Positions 1 through 8,670 of a DNA stretch of 37,185 bases are shown here, piece after piece; the stretch's first letter is position 1, and the number at the start of each line of letters is the position of its first letter. A program made the translations under genes and the position numbers. Under the pieces are notes generated by a model, which had not been told where the DNA came from, searched no databases, and was given only the letters and a program-made list of their open reading frames with translations. Source of the DNA: an uncultured Methylococcales bacterium (GTDB taxonomy: Bacteria; Pseudomonadota; Gammaproteobacteria; Methylococcales; Methylomonadaceae); contig CAIUVX010000066.1 of assembly GCA_903902705.1 (NCBI GenBank), forward strand, positions 1-37,185. The letters run 5' to 3'.

Positions 1-1181
1 GACATGTGAACCAAACCATCAATACCGCCATCCAAACCGATGAAAATACCGAAATCAGTGATTGATTTGATTTTGCCTGAAATTTTGTCGCCTTTGTTGT
101 GTGTTGCAGCGAACTCATCCCAAGGATTAGCTTTACATTGTTTCATACCTAAGGAAATACGACGACGATCTTCATCGATTTCTAAGACCATGATTTCAAC
201 TTCGTCGCCTAATTGAACCAATTTAGATGGGTTGATGTTTTTATTAGTCCAGTCCATTTCAGAAACGTGAACCAAACCTTCAACGCCCTCTTCAATTTCC
301 ACGAAACAACCGTAATCAGTTAAGTTATTCACTTTACCGAATACGCGAGTGCCTGCTGGGTAACGTCTGGCGATGTTTTGCCAAGGATCTTCACCCATTT
401 GCTTCATGCCCAAAGAAACACGGTTTTTGTCTTTGTCGTATTTCAAGACTTTAACTTTAATTTCTTGGCCAATTTCTACACATTCAGATGGATGACGGAC
501 TCTTCTCCACGCCATATCAGTAATGTGTAACAGACCGTCAATACCACCTAAGTCGATAAATGCGCCATAATCAGTTAAGTTTTTAACCACACCGATAACT
601 GTCGCGCCTTCTTCTAGGGTTTTCAGTAATTCTTCGCGTTCTGCACTGTATTCTTTTTCAACGACAGCACGACGTGATAACACAACATTGTTGCGTTTTT
701 GATCGATTTTGATGACTTTAAATTCTAAATCACGGTTTTCCAAGAAAGTAGTGTCACGAATCGGACGCACATCAACTAATGAGCCTGGTAAGAAGGCACG
801 CAAGGCACCAACAGCAACAGTGAAACCGCCGCGTACTTTACCATTGATTTGACCGATGATAGTCGCCTCTGTTTCAAACGCTTTTTCCAGTTCAGACCAT
901 GCTTTGTTTTTCTTAGCTTTGTCGCGGGAAAGAAGGGTAGCACCTAAACCATCTTCAAATAATTCAAGTGAAACTTCAATTTCATCGCCAATCGCAACTT
1001 CTAATTCGCCATTGTTATTCAAAAATTGCCATTTTGGAATGACACCTTCAGATTTAGAATGGGTACTGACGATAACCATGTCATTTTCAATATCAATGAC
1101 AGTACCTATTAACATGGCACCAGGACTCATTTTGGTCTTGGTTAAACTTTCTTCAAGTAATGCAGCAAAGCTTTCGCTCAT
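1..1181 (-). CDS. rpsA: 30S ribosomal protein S1, partial (3' end beyond window)
   Basis: Reading the minus strand from ATG at 1181 gives about 393 residues beginning [13 protein letters not shown] with no stop before the window edge. Successive S1 RNA-binding repeats are visible, with phrases such as [22 protein letters not shown] and later repeats ending in SLGMKQ, as in S1 of gammaproteobacteria, which has about 555 residues and six S1 motifs. S1 binds mRNA leaders on the 30S subunit and promotes initiation. A purine-rich GGGAAAAG lies just before the ATG. It follows cmk on the same strand, the usual cmk-rpsA order, with about 94 nt between them that hold a terminator-like hairpin. The coding frame is open throughout. 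Identity is certain; only the C-terminal part is missing. Confidence 0.96.
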   Translation of the reverse strand, partial: MSESFAALLEESLTKTKMSPGAMLIGTVIDIENDMVIVSTHSKSEGVIPKWQFLNNNGELEVAIGDEIEVSLELFEDGLGATLLSRDKAKKNKAWSELEKAFETEATIIGQINGKVRGGFTVAVGALRAFLPGSLVDVRPIRDTTFLENRDLEFKVIKIDQKRNNVVLSRRAVVEKEYSAEREELLKTLEEGATVIGVVKNLTDYGAFIDLGGIDGLLHITDMAWRRVRHPSECVEIGQEIKVKVLKYDKDKNRVSLGMKQMGEDPWQNIARRYPAGTRVFGKVNNLTDYGCFVEIEEGVEGLVHVSEMDWTNKNINPSKLVQLGDEVEIMVLEIDEDRRRISLGMKQCKANPWDEFAATHNKGDKISGKIKSITDFGIFIGLDGGIDGLVHM

Positions 1182-1235
1182 TTTCTTTTCCCAGACTTGC
1201 TAAAAAATCGCACAAGCCTTTTATTTATCAAAGTT

Positions 1236-1261
1236 AAAAAAAACTACATAGAATTATGTAG
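1236..1261 (-). terminator. Terminator or attenuator hairpin between cmk and rpsA
   Basis: On the minus strand a 7-bp stem CTACATA/TATGTAG with loop ATTC is followed by eight T. It lies 15 nt after the cmk stop and about 55 nt before the rpsA ATG. The stem is AU-rich and therefore weak, so partial termination or attenuation is more likely than a full stop. Confidence 0.5.
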
Positions 1262-1275
1262 CCATAAAAAAATCC

Positions 1276-1932
1276 CTAGCGGATTAAATTTAGAACATCC
1301 TCAATGACAGAATCGATAGTCATGTTTGAGGAATCAATATAAAGTGCATTTTCAGCCATTGCCAAAGGGGCGGTTGCCCGCTCAGTATCACGGCGATCAC
1401 GCGCTTCAATATCGTCTATTAAGCAAGCAAGATTAGCATCAATTCCTTTTTCTTTCAACTGTTTATATCGTCTTCGCGCTCTTTCTTCCGCAGTTGCCGT
1501 TAAAAATACTTTGTTCTTTGCATCAGGAAAAACCACTGTTCCCATATCGCGTCCATCAGCAACTAAACCAGGAAATTGTCTAAAATCCTGTTGTTTTTGC
1601 AATAACACCCGTCTGACTTCAGGCAAAACGGCAATAATGGATGCGGTATTGCCCGTACTTTCTAGCCCTAGTTGCGCGGTAATGTCTATCCCGTTGAGTT
1701 TAACAACCAACGCATCCCCGCATTCAAACGCTAAATCCATTGTTTCTGCTACCCTGACAATTGTGGATTCATCGGCTAAATCAACGCATTGCTGTAATAA
1801 TGCAATCGCCAACGACCGATAAATTGAGCCGCTATCTAAATAATTCCAGCCTAATTTTTTAGCGACAAGACGGCTAATCGTGCCTTTACCCGCACCACTA
1901 GGACCATCAATGGTCAATACAGGAACAGTCAT
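1276..1932 (-). CDS. cmk: Cytidylate kinase
   Basis: Cmk phosphorylates CMP and dCMP with ATP in the cytoplasm. The protein (219 aa from the chosen start, MTVPVLTIDG) carries the P-loop GPSGAGKG at residues 10-17, the DSGSIYRSLA stretch and the late ARDRRDTERATAPL segment characteristic of the family; length is normal (about 220-230). A longer reading from 1947 (MRGIVMTV) exists. I prefer ATG at 1932 because it overlaps the tyrA-aroA stop as TAATG and is preceded by GAGGAA at a good distance, and because homologues begin close to the P-loop. The one-base overlap implies translational coupling with the upstream fusion gene. The order aroA-cmk-rpsA is typical of gammaproteobacteria. Confidence 0.95.
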   Translation of the reverse strand: MTVPVLTIDGPSGAGKGTISRLVAKKLGWNYLDSGSIYRSLAIALLQQCVDLADESTIVRVAETMDLAFECGDALVVKLNGIDITAQLGLESTGNTASIIAVLPEVRRVLLQKQQDFRQFPGLVADGRDMGTVVFPDAKNKVFLTATAEERARRRYKQLKEKGIDANLACLIDDIEARDRRDTERATAPLAMAENALYIDSSNMTIDSVIEDVLNLIR

Positions 1933-4214
1933 TACGATTCCTCGCACACTAAATCCAGTCCTAAACGCTGAACCAAATCTTTGAATTCAGGAAATGAGGT
2001 ATTGACGTTTGCGCAATCCAATACCGTAATCGCCGCGCTAGCGCGTAAGCCCGCAATAGAAAACGCCATTGCAATTCGATGATCGCCGTGTGAAGTCACC
2101 GTGCCGCCGCCGATGTTGCCGCCGCCTTGAATAATCATGCCGTCTTCGGTAGGCTGTGCGTCCACGCCTAAAATCTGTAAACCATCCGCCATCACTTGAA
2201 TACGGTCGGATTCTTTTACGCGCAATTCTTCCGCGCCACTTAAACGGGTTTGACCTTCCGCACACGCGGCGGCAACAAATAACACGGGGAATTCATCAAT
2301 GGCTAACGGCACTAAATGTTCTGGAATGTCTATGCCTTTGAGTGGCGCAGAACGCACCCGCAAATCTGCCACAGGTTCGCCGCCTACTTCACGCTCATTC
2401 AATATTTCGATATTCGCGCCCATTAAACGCAAAATATCAATCACACCTGTGCGCGTTGGATTAATACCAACGTGTTTTAATAATAAATCTGACCCTTCGG
2501 CAATCGACGCGCCCACTAAGAAAAATGCCGCCGAGGAAATATCGCTAGGCACATCAATGTCTGCCGCTGTTAATTTACCGTCAGCGGTAACAGTGACTTT
2601 GCTACCGTCTTTTTTTACAGGATAAGAAAAACCAGCCAACATCCGTTCAGTATGGTCGCGTGTCGGTGCAGGTTCAGTGACACTGGTTGCGCCTTGTGCA
2701 TACATACCCGCGAGTATTAAACAGGATTTAACTTGCGCACTTGCCATCGGCATAACGTAATCTATGCCTTTCAATTGTCCCGCTTTGCCTGTGATATACA
2801 GCGGTGCAGTACCTTTTTCAGTGGTTTTAATATCCGCGCCCATCAATGCTAATGGCTCAGTAACCCGCTTCATCGGTCTACCTGATAACGATTTATCGCC
2901 CGTCAACACTGAATTAAACGGCTGACCTGCTAATAAGCCACTCAATAAACGCATAGACGTACCCGAATTGCCCAGATACAGCTCATTTTTAGGGGCTTTC
3001 AAACCGTTCTTACCAACACCGTGAATCGTGAGTTCGCCATTCACAGGGCCTTCAATTTCCACGCCCATATCACGAAACGCTTGTAAAGTTGCCAAGGCAT
3101 CTTCAGCTTCTAAAAAGCCCTTCACATGAGTGACACCTTCTGCCAGTGAACCCAACATAATAGAGCGGTGCGACATGGATTTATCACCTGGAACCCGCGC
3201 TTCACCTTGTAAACGACCGCCGTTTTTAATATGAAATGTAATTGATTTTGTCATGTTAGGGTCTTCAAACTGATTAAGAAAACGTTGCCGCGCCGACTTG
3301 GCATAAGCAAACGTGGAAAAAAGTTGCTGGTAATCATCATACGCCAGCAAACCGTGTATTTTAGCCAATTCCGCGCTTAACTGCTCGATTAATGGCAGAA
3401 TTTCTTGCTTGTTCGCCTTACAAATATCGACCCACATAGTCGGATCGCTGGAGGCGATGCGAGTGAAATCCCTGAAGCCACCCGCTGCATATTTGAAAAT
3501 TTCGGTTTGTTCATCTTTATGTCCCAGCATATCGACTAAGGCAAACGCCAGAATGTGCGGCAAATGGCTGGTGGCGGCGAGAATACTATCGTGATGTTGC
3601 GCATTCATAACAGACACTAACGCGCCCTGCCCTTGCCAAAAAGTTTTTATTTTTTGTACGGCTTCGGGATTGGCATTATTGGCTGGGGTAATAATCAGCC
3701 GTTTATGGAAAAATAAATCCACTAACGCTGCTTCAACACCGCTTTGTTCCGCACCTGCAATCGGATGAGCGGGGACTAGATTCTCAGGAACAACACCAAA
3801 CACCCGTTCAGCGGCGGCAAGTACACTGCCTTTAGTGCTACCCACATCGGTGTAAATAGTGTCTTTTGACCAAAAGGGTTTGAGTTGTTCAAAAATCGCT
3901 TCGATACTGGCAACTGGGGTGGCAATCAGCACGCAATCTGCATCTTTAAAAGCTTCGTAGGTTGGGTTGCCGCCTTTTTGGCAACCCAACATTCCTTGGT
4001 ATTCGTTGGGTTGCGAAAGAGCCGCAACCCAACCTACAGGTGTTTCGATATAAAACTCATCAATCACCCCCAGCCGTTTTGCAGTCTGCAAATTAATCGA
4101 ATCTTGCTCACGCCCATAGCCAACGATGGTTTTTGCCAACCCATTAGCACGCACCGCTTTCGCAACCGACCCGCCAATTAAACCCACGCCGATAATGCAC
4201 AGCTTATTAAACAT
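1932..4214 (-). CDS. tyrA-aroA: Prephenate dehydrogenase / 3-phosphoshikimate 1-carboxyvinyltransferase fusion
   Basis: The 760-aa protein joins two shikimate-pathway enzymes. Residues 1 to about 318 are TyrA: Rossmann motif GVGLIGGS near 9-16, then YTDVGSTKGSV, HPIAGAEQSG and TSHLPHILAFA. Residues 321-760 are AroA (EPSP synthase): GDKSMSHR at 343-350, then LGNSGTSMRLLSG and the KESDRI loop. Known relatives, for example in Pseudomonas, have the same fusion. AroA makes EPSP from shikimate-3-phosphate and PEP; TyrA oxidatively decarboxylates prephenate toward tyrosine. Residues 60-86 are unusual: they are encoded by an 81-bp palindromic repeat and have no counterpart in ordinary TyrA. The gene overlaps the end of hisC by 8 nt and the start of cmk by 1 nt. 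Internal Met321 could in principle start free AroA. Confidence 0.95.
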   Translation of the reverse strand: MFNKLCIIGVGLIGGSVAKAVRANGLAKTIVGYGREQDSINLQTAKRLGVIDEFYIETPVGWVAALSQPNEYQGMLGCQKGGNPTYEAFKDADCVLIATPVASIEAIFEQLKPFWSKDTIYTDVGSTKGSVLAAAERVFGVVPENLVPAHPIAGAEQSGVEAALVDLFFHKRLIITPANNANPEAVQKIKTFWQGQGALVSVMNAQHHDSILAATSHLPHILAFALVDMLGHKDEQTEIFKYAAGGFRDFTRIASSDPTMWVDICKANKQEILPLIEQLSAELAKIHGLLAYDDYQQLFSTFAYAKSARQRFLNQFEDPNMTKSITFHIKNGGRLQGEARVPGDKSMSHRSIMLGSLAEGVTHVKGFLEAEDALATLQAFRDMGVEIEGPVNGELTIHGVGKNGLKAPKNELYLGNSGTSMRLLSGLLAGQPFNSVLTGDKSLSGRPMKRVTEPLALMGADIKTTEKGTAPLYITGKAGQLKGIDYVMPMASAQVKSCLILAGMYAQGATSVTEPAPTRDHTERMLAGFSYPVKKDGSKVTVTADGKLTAADIDVPSDISSAAFFLVGASIAEGSDLLLKHVGINPTRTGVIDILRLMGANIEILNEREVGGEPVADLRVRSAPLKGIDIPEHLVPLAIDEFPVLFVAAACAEGQTRLSGAEELRVKESDRIQVMADGLQILGVDAQPTEDGMIIQGGGNIGGGTVTSHGDHRIAMAFSIAGLRASAAITVLDCANVNTSFPEFKDLVQRLGLDLVCEES
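3957..4037. repeat. 81-bp palindromic repeat element inserted in frame in tyrA
   Basis: The outer 14-bp arms, GTAGGTTGGGTTGC at 3957-3970 and its exact reverse complement at 4024-4037, are perfect. Each end also forms its own hairpin: an 11-bp stem 3961-3971/3980-3990 and a 10-bp stem 4005-4014/4024-4033. The core word GTTGGGTTGC thus occurs twice in each orientation. The length is 27 codons, so the TyrA frame is kept. No clear target-site duplication was seen. GTAGGTTGGGTTG-type palindromes are, as I recall, frequent dispersed elements in several proteobacteria and cyanobacteria; I see no other copy in this window. Confidence 0.88.
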
Positions 4215-5316
4215 TCTTCAATACATCGGCTAAGGCTTGCAAAAACACCGCATTCTCAGCTTTCGTACCGATGCTAATGCGTAAGTGATTGGGCATTTCA
4301 TAAACACCGACAGGACGCACAATCACGCCTTTACGCAACAACGCATCATAAATCGTTTGTCCCGATTGCTTTAAATCCACCGAGACAAAATTACCCGCTG
4401 ACGGTATCCATTCCAAACCCAATGTTTTAAAGCCGTCAGTCAATTGCGCCATGCCTTGCGTGTTGTTATCAACCGTCATTCGTAAATGTTCAGCATCATT
4501 CAGCGCGGCAGTTGCAGCCACTAACGCCAAGGAATTATTATTAAACGGCTGACGCACACGATTTAAAATATCGGCACAAGCAGGACTGGATAAACCATAA
4601 CCCACCCGCAAACCTGCTAAACCGTAGGCTTTAGAAAACGTGCGCGTGATAATTAAATTCGGGAATTTTTTTAGCCAGTCAATTGAATTAACGGTTTCCA
4701 CGCAATTAACAAACTCAAAATACGCTTCATCCAACACGCAAATTACCGACTCAGGCAACGCGCCAATAAAGGCTTCTAAACTCGCTTGGCTTAATAATGT
4801 CCCAGTAGGATTATTCGGATTAGCGACAAACGCCACCCGCGTTTTAGCCGTTACCGCGTTCAGCATACCGTCCAAGTCATGCCCATAATTCACAGCAGGC
4901 ACAACCACACCCGTCGCGCCGACTGCTTGCGTGACAATGGGATACACCGCAAACGCGTGTTGCGAAAAAATCACTTCCAATTCAGGCGTTACAAAAGCTC
5001 TAGCAATCAATTCCAAAATTTCATTTGAACCATTGCCTAAGGTAATCTGCTCAGCATCCAATCCATATTTTGCCGCCAGCGCGTTTTTCAAATGATAGCC
5101 ACTGCCGTCAGGATATAACCCCAGTTCAGGCAATGCCGCTTGAATCGCCGCCAGTGCTTTTTTCCCAGCACCGAATGGATTTTCATTGGAAGCCAGTTTA
5201 ATAATCTGAGTCAGCCCCAGCTCACGCTCCAATTCTTCAATAGGCTTACCCGCTTTATAAGGGATAAGACGTTGTACACCCGCTACAGCCAACGAATAGA
5301 TAGTAGTATTTTTCAT
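4207..5316 (-). CDS. hisC: Histidinol-phosphate / aromatic aminotransferase (HisC2 type)
   Basis: A PLP-dependent fold-type I aminotransferase of 369 aa, normal for HisC. Visible motifs are LASNENPFG near 41-49, ANPNNPTGT near 165-173, LDEAYFEF, and SKAYGLAGLRVGY with the Schiff-base lysine at 229. HisC converts imidazole-acetol phosphate to histidinol phosphate. Paralogues located next to tyrA-aroA (HisC2) are known to transaminate aromatic substrates, and this position makes the aromatic role likely, though specificity cannot be read from sequence. The stop overlaps the tyrA-aroA start by 8 nt, so the two are probably co-translated. pheA, often just upstream in relatives, is absent here. 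No clear Shine-Dalgarno precedes the ATG. Confidence 0.93.
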   Translation of the reverse strand: MKNTTIYSLAVAGVQRLIPYKAGKPIEELERELGLTQIIKLASNENPFGAGKKALAAIQAALPELGLYPDGSGYHLKNALAAKYGLDAEQITLGNGSNEILELIARAFVTPELEVIFSQHAFAVYPIVTQAVGATGVVVPAVNYGHDLDGMLNAVTAKTRVAFVANPNNPTGTLLSQASLEAFIGALPESVICVLDEAYFEFVNCVETVNSIDWLKKFPNLIITRTFSKAYGLAGLRVGYGLSSPACADILNRVRQPFNNNSLALVAATAALNDAEHLRMTVDNNTQGMAQLTDGFKTLGLEWIPSAGNFVSVDLKQSGQTIYDALLRKGVIVRPVGVYEMPNHLRISIGTKAENAVFLQALADVLKNV

Positions 5317-5340
5317 AAAATTAAGGGCAAAAAGGCAGTA

Positions 5341-5369
5341 TTGTTAATTAAAAAGTGTGAACAGGTCAA
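5341..5369 (-). promoter_or_regulatory. Possible promoter for the hisC operon
   Basis: On the minus strand TTGACC (5369-5364) is followed after 17 nt by TAACAA (5346-5341). The -35 is good and the -10 poor. The predicted start of transcription would be about 20 nt before the hisC ATG. Confidence 0.35.
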
Positions 5370-5537
5370 ACTAGCATTGATTTATTTGGCTTTAGATTGC
5401 TTAAATCAGCGATGATGCTCTGTTCACGCTTATGTGCTAATATCAAATCGCTTCATCTACTCGAATAAAAGGTGGATTGTTCTATTCGGTAGCTGGGTAA
5501 TCAACCTACTATCACAGTAATACAAAGGAGTTTAACG

Positions 5538-5915
5538 ATGAAAACTACACAATTGTTTTGGATACTTGGCTTAACAATAATGTCTACTCAAGCATTTTCT
5601 TATGGTAGTAGTAGCAGCTCAAAATCCTGCACTAAACCTCATTTTAGTGAATTTTCCCCTGCCGATAAAGCAGAAGTCGCGCCGAAATCAACGTTTTCTT
5701 TTATGGCATCGGCAGGGACTAATCCAAAAAGCATTGTGGTAGACATTAAAAAACAACCTGTAGCCGTGACAGTAACGCCTAAAGGTCAAGGTTATGAGGT
5801 CAGTGGAACATTACCCAGCGAGTTAAAAGCAACGGCTGCCAGAATTAATATTACCGCTGAAAGTCCAAGCAGCTGTAAAGGCAGTGATGGATGGCTAGTC
5901 AATATTAGCGAATAG
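5538..5915 (+). CDS. Small exported protein of unknown function
   Basis: The 125-aa protein starts at ATG 5538 after a strong AAAGGAG ribosome site. Residues 1-22 look like a Sec signal peptide (KTTQLFWILGLTIMSTQAFS), followed by a serine run (SSSSSK). The mature part (about 100 aa) has alternating hydrophobic segments, FSPADKAEVAPKSTFSF and VVDIKKQPVAVTVT, suggesting a small beta-sandwich resembling CopC or Ig-like domains, but I do not recognise a named family. Two cysteines (in KSCTKP and SSCKGS) could form a disulfide in the periplasm. It is divergent from hisC and upstream of glyQ, with no functional hint from neighbours. That it is a real exported protein is fairly sure; its function is unknown. 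Confidence 0.75.
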   Translation: MKTTQLFWILGLTIMSTQAFSYGSSSSSKSCTKPHFSEFSPADKAEVAPKSTFSFMASAGTNPKSIVVDIKKQPVAVTVTPKGQGYEVSGTLPSELKATAARINITAESPSSCKGSDGWLVNISE

Positions 5916-6025
5916 CTCTATTTAAAAGGTCTAGGTTTCACCCGCTACCGCCAACGACTTAATGAGGTTGCTATCATTAAGTCCGATGAATCATAAGCCG
6001 CTGCACGACAACACCGTTTCTACGC

Positions 6026-6031
6026 TATAAT
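6026..6031 (+). promoter_or_regulatory. -10 element of the probable glyQ promoter
   Basis: A consensus TATAAT sits about 36 nt upstream of the preferred glyQ start (GTG at 6067). No convincing -35 lies 16-18 nt upstream. Its position argues against the in-frame TTG at 6031 as the glyQ start, because that codon would overlap the -10 box. Confidence 0.5.
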
Positions 6032-6066
6032 TGCCCACTTTTTATTTACTTACACTACTTGCCGCC

Positions 6067-6972
6067 GTGTCGAATACTCAAACCGATTTATCTACTTTCC
6101 AAGGGCTAATTTTAGCCTTACAAGCCTACTGGGCAGAACAAGGCTGTGTGTTATTACAACCTTTAGACCAAGAAGTGGGCGCGGGTACATTTCACCCCGC
6201 TACCTTCCTACGCGCTATTGGCCCTGAGCCGTGGAATGCCGCCTACGTCCAACCTTCACGCCGTCCAACTGACGGGCGTTTTGGTGAAAACCCTAACCGC
6301 CTACAGCATTACTACCAATACCAAGTGATGTTAAAACCCTCGCCTGACAACATTCAGGAGTTATATTTAGGCTCACTAAAACGCCTAGGCTTTGACTTGC
6401 TGGAACACGACATTCGTTTTGTTGAAGACAACTGGGAATCGCCCACCTTAGGCGCGTGGGGATTAGGCTGGGAAGTCTGGCTAAATGGCATGGAAGTCAC
6501 CCAATTCACCTACTTCCAACAAGTCGGCGGTTTAGAATGTCGTCCCATCACAGGCGAAATCACCTACGGATTAGAACGCCTAGCCATGTATATGCAGGGT
6601 GTCAGCAGCGTGTATGACTTAGTGTGGACACGCACACCGCACGGCATCGTCACCTACGGCGACGTATTCCACCAAAACGAAGTCGAAATGTCGTCATACA
6701 ACTTCGACCACGCCAACGTAGAATTCATGTTCGAGTGTTTCAACACCTACGAAGCCGAGTGCCAAAAACTTATCGCCTCAGACTTGCCGCTACCTGCTTA
6801 TGAAATGGTGCTAAAAGCCTCGCACACCTTCAACCTATTAGATGCCCGCCACGCGATTTCCGTCACCGAACGTCAGCGTTACATCTTGCGAGTAAGAACC
6901 TTATCGAGAGCCGTCGCCGAAGCCTACTACGCCCGCCGCGAATCGCTAGGCTTTCCGATGTGTCAGGAATAA
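6067..6972 (+). CDS. glyQ: Glycine--tRNA ligase alpha subunit
   Basis: GlyQ is the catalytic alpha chain of the tetrameric (alpha2 beta2) bacterial glycyl-tRNA synthetase, charging tRNA-Gly. The 301-aa product is nearly collinear with the E. coli protein: [48 protein letters not shown] and the conserved end GFPMC. Start choice: the frame is open from TTG 6031 ([12 protein letters not shown]), but homologues begin a few residues before TFQGLI, and 6031 lies in a -10 box, so GTG 6067 ([13 protein letters not shown]) is preferred. glyS normally follows directly. Here two foreign-looking genes intervene, the first starting 9 nt after the glyQ stop. The tail after GFPMC is only QE. Confidence 0.96.
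   Translation: MSNTQTDLSTFQGLILALQAYWAEQGCVLLQPLDQEVGAGTFHPATFLRAIGPEPWNAAYVQPSRRPTDGRFGENPNRLQHYYQYQVMLKPSPDNIQELYLGSLKRLGFDLLEHDIRFVEDNWESPTLGAWGLGWEVWLNGMEVTQFTYFQQVGGLECRPITGEITYGLERLAMYMQGVSSVYDLVWTRTPHGIVTYGDVFHQNEVEMSSYNFDHANVEFMFECFNTYEAECQKLIASDLPLPAYEMVLKASHTFNLLDARHAISVTERQRYILRVRTLSRAVAEAYYARRESLGFPMCQE
6959..6966 (+). repeat. 8-bp direct repeat, left edge of the glyQ-glyS insertion
   Basis: TGTGTCAG lies within the last codons of glyQ. The identical word recurs at 8671-8678 across the glyS start, bracketing the two-gene insert. It may be a target duplication or a recombination footprint; chance is not excluded. Confidence 0.45.
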
Positions 6973-6981
6973 ATCCACCTT

Positions 6982-8064
6982 ATGAGTACATTTTTCAACA
7001 CTATCCATATTACTAATTTCAAATCGCTTAAAGATGTCACTTTAAGCGACTGTAAACGTATTAATTTGTTAATTGGTAAGCCGAATGTTGGGAAGTCTAA
7101 TATTTTGGAGGCGATCGGGTTATTTGGAGTGCCTCATTTTATTCCAGAAAAATTTGATAATCTGAATATGTTTACTCGATTAGAAAATATATCTGAATTA
7201 TTTTTTAATGGAGATATAGACGAAAATATAGAAGTGGTTGTAAAAAAAGAATCTGGATTATATGATATTTTTGAAAGGTGGGACGGTGAAACAACAGAAA
7301 ATAAACCAACACCAATATTTAATGAAATATACTACATACTTCAATACAACAAATCTGATTACAAAGGATTAACAGGTAATATTTATTTAGAACAAAAAAA
7401 GGATGTTTACTCTTTTTCTGTAGATAGTGAGCTTAGAATAAAGGAAGAAGTTAAAAATAACTTTAATTTTTATGATGTAAAACCTTATTTATTTCAAAGA
7501 AAAATAAATGCTTTATCTAAGAATGAAAAATATCTTATACCTCCTTATGGTGCAAATATATTTGATGTCATAAAAAACAATAAACAATTGAAAGAAGATT
7601 TATTAAGCATATTTTCTGAATATGGATTAAAACTTGTTTTTGATAAAGCAAGCCAAGATTTAAAAATCATGAAGCAAACGGAGGAGGATATTTTTCTGCT
7701 CCCTTATAGTTCTATCGCTGATACATTACAAAGAGTTATATTCTTTAAAACAGCCATTGCATCAAACAAAGATTCAATTATCCTATTTGAAGAACCCGAA
7801 GCACATTGTTTTCCGCCTTACATACGGCATATAACCCAAGAAATCATTAATTCAGAAAGTAATCAGTTTTTTATTGCTACACACAGCCCTTATGTACTCA
7901 ATGACTTTTTAGAATATCAGCGTGATGATGTGGCTATTTTTATGGCTGATTTTAAAGACGGGCAAACGGTAATTAAGCGATTAACGGACAGTGAAGTAAA
8001 TGATGTTTATGAATATGGAATAGACCTGTTCTTTAATTCTGAGTTATTTACGGATGAAATATAA
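6982..8064 (+). CDS. AAA family ATPase (OLD/RecF-like), component of a two-gene module
   Basis: The 360-aa protein is an SMC/OLD-type ATPase. It has an N-terminal ITNFKSLKDVTL strand and Walker A GKPNVGKS at 32-39. The C-terminal part has Walker B IILFEEPEAH at 266-275 and the switch histidine in IATHSPYVLND near 301. There is no fused TOPRIM domain, unlike full-length OLD nucleases. The next gene overlaps by 11 nt and encodes a protein with TOPRIM-like features, so the pair may be a split OLD-type nuclease, as in two-gene anti-phage systems such as PARIS. That function is inference. The gene is much more AT-rich than glyQ and glyS (the line at 7501-7560 has 14 G or C in 60) and sits inside their operon, pointing to horizontal gain. 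No Shine-Dalgarno is evident. Confidence 0.85.
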   Translation: MSTFFNTIHITNFKSLKDVTLSDCKRINLLIGKPNVGKSNILEAIGLFGVPHFIPEKFDNLNMFTRLENISELFFNGDIDENIEVVVKKESGLYDIFERWDGETTENKPTPIFNEIYYILQYNKSDYKGLTGNIYLEQKKDVYSFSVDSELRIKEEVKNNFNFYDVKPYLFQRKINALSKNEKYLIPPYGANIFDVIKNNKQLKEDLLSIFSEYGLKLVFDKASQDLKIMKQTEEDIFLLPYSSIADTLQRVIFFKTAIASNKDSIILFEEPEAHCFPPYIRHITQEIINSESNQFFIATHSPYVLNDFLEYQRDDVAIFMADFKDGQTVIKRLTDSEVNDVYEYGIDLFFNSELFTDEI

Positions 8065-8653
8065 CATCAACCTTTGTATTATGCCAGAGTGTTATCTTGA
8101 TACTAATCTAGTTGAAACCATTGTACCTCCTGAAAGAATTGGCAGTACCTGCGGCTATAATCACCAACATAGTTGTGATAAAGTCATTGCTCAAATGATA
8201 GATAAATTAAAAGATAAATTTGCTTTAGGTATTGTAGATATTGATAAAAACCCATTAGCGCGTACTTCTGAATTCAAGTCAATCATTGAAAAGAATCTAC
8301 CGAATGAAAGTGTTTTAAAATTATACAAACATCCAAATAAAAGCCATTATTTGATATTTCATACAAACATGGAAAAATGGCTGCTTAACGAAGCTGAAAA
8401 CGTAAATATTTCCTTAGCCGATTATGATTTACCTGTCACGCTAAAAAGATATAAAGATAAAAACGGCAAATTCGTCAATGGATTAATAGATGAAAAAGGC
8501 GGGTTAAGCAAAAATGACCAGAGATTTAAAAAATTATTCCGTGAGCTTATAAAAAAAGAGGCTATCGGTATTAAGCTATTAGCTGAATGGATAAAATATT
8601 TAAAAGAACATCCTGATGATGCTGATATAAACGAATTAAAAAAATTTTCATAA
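8054..8653 (+). CDS. TOPRIM-like small protein, partner of the upstream ATPase
   Basis: The 199-aa protein is not recognised with certainty. The N-terminus (NINLCIMPECYLDTNLVETI) has the shape of a TOPRIM first strand and helix, with Glu12 at the expected acidic position, followed by ALGIVDIDKN with Asp62 and Asp64 as a DxD pair. Between them, STCGYNHQHSCDK contains two Cys and two His that might bind metal. The C-terminus is Lys-rich and helical. Start at ATG 8054 overlaps the ATPase stop by 11 nt, so translation is coupled. By analogy with AriA/AriB and OLD proteins it could be a nuclease effector controlled by the ATPase. Alternatives are a DUF4276- or DUF4435-like protein. The acidic residues are the only direct evidence. 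Confidence 0.7.
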   Translation: MKYNINLCIMPECYLDTNLVETIVPPERIGSTCGYNHQHSCDKVIAQMIDKLKDKFALGIVDIDKNPLARTSEFKSIIEKNLPNESVLKLYKHPNKSHYLIFHTNMEKWLLNEAENVNISLADYDLPVTLKRYKDKNGKFVNGLIDEKGGLSKNDQRFKKLFRELIKKEAIGIKLLAEWIKYLKEHPDDADINELKKFS

Positions 8654-8670
8654 TATTAAAAAGGTCGCCC

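Noticed and set aside
856-1203. Plus-strand open frame of 115 codons
   Set aside because: It is antisense to the conserved rpsA frame, has no ribosome site and no recognisable protein features.
5357-5427. GTGAACAG/CTGTTCAC inverted repeat upstream of hisC
   Set aside because: The 8-bp arms are 55 nt apart with no supporting structure; could easily be chance.
6031-6066. Upstream TTG start for glyQ
   Set aside because: The codon overlaps a consensus TATAAT, and the extra residues are absent from GlyQ homologues.
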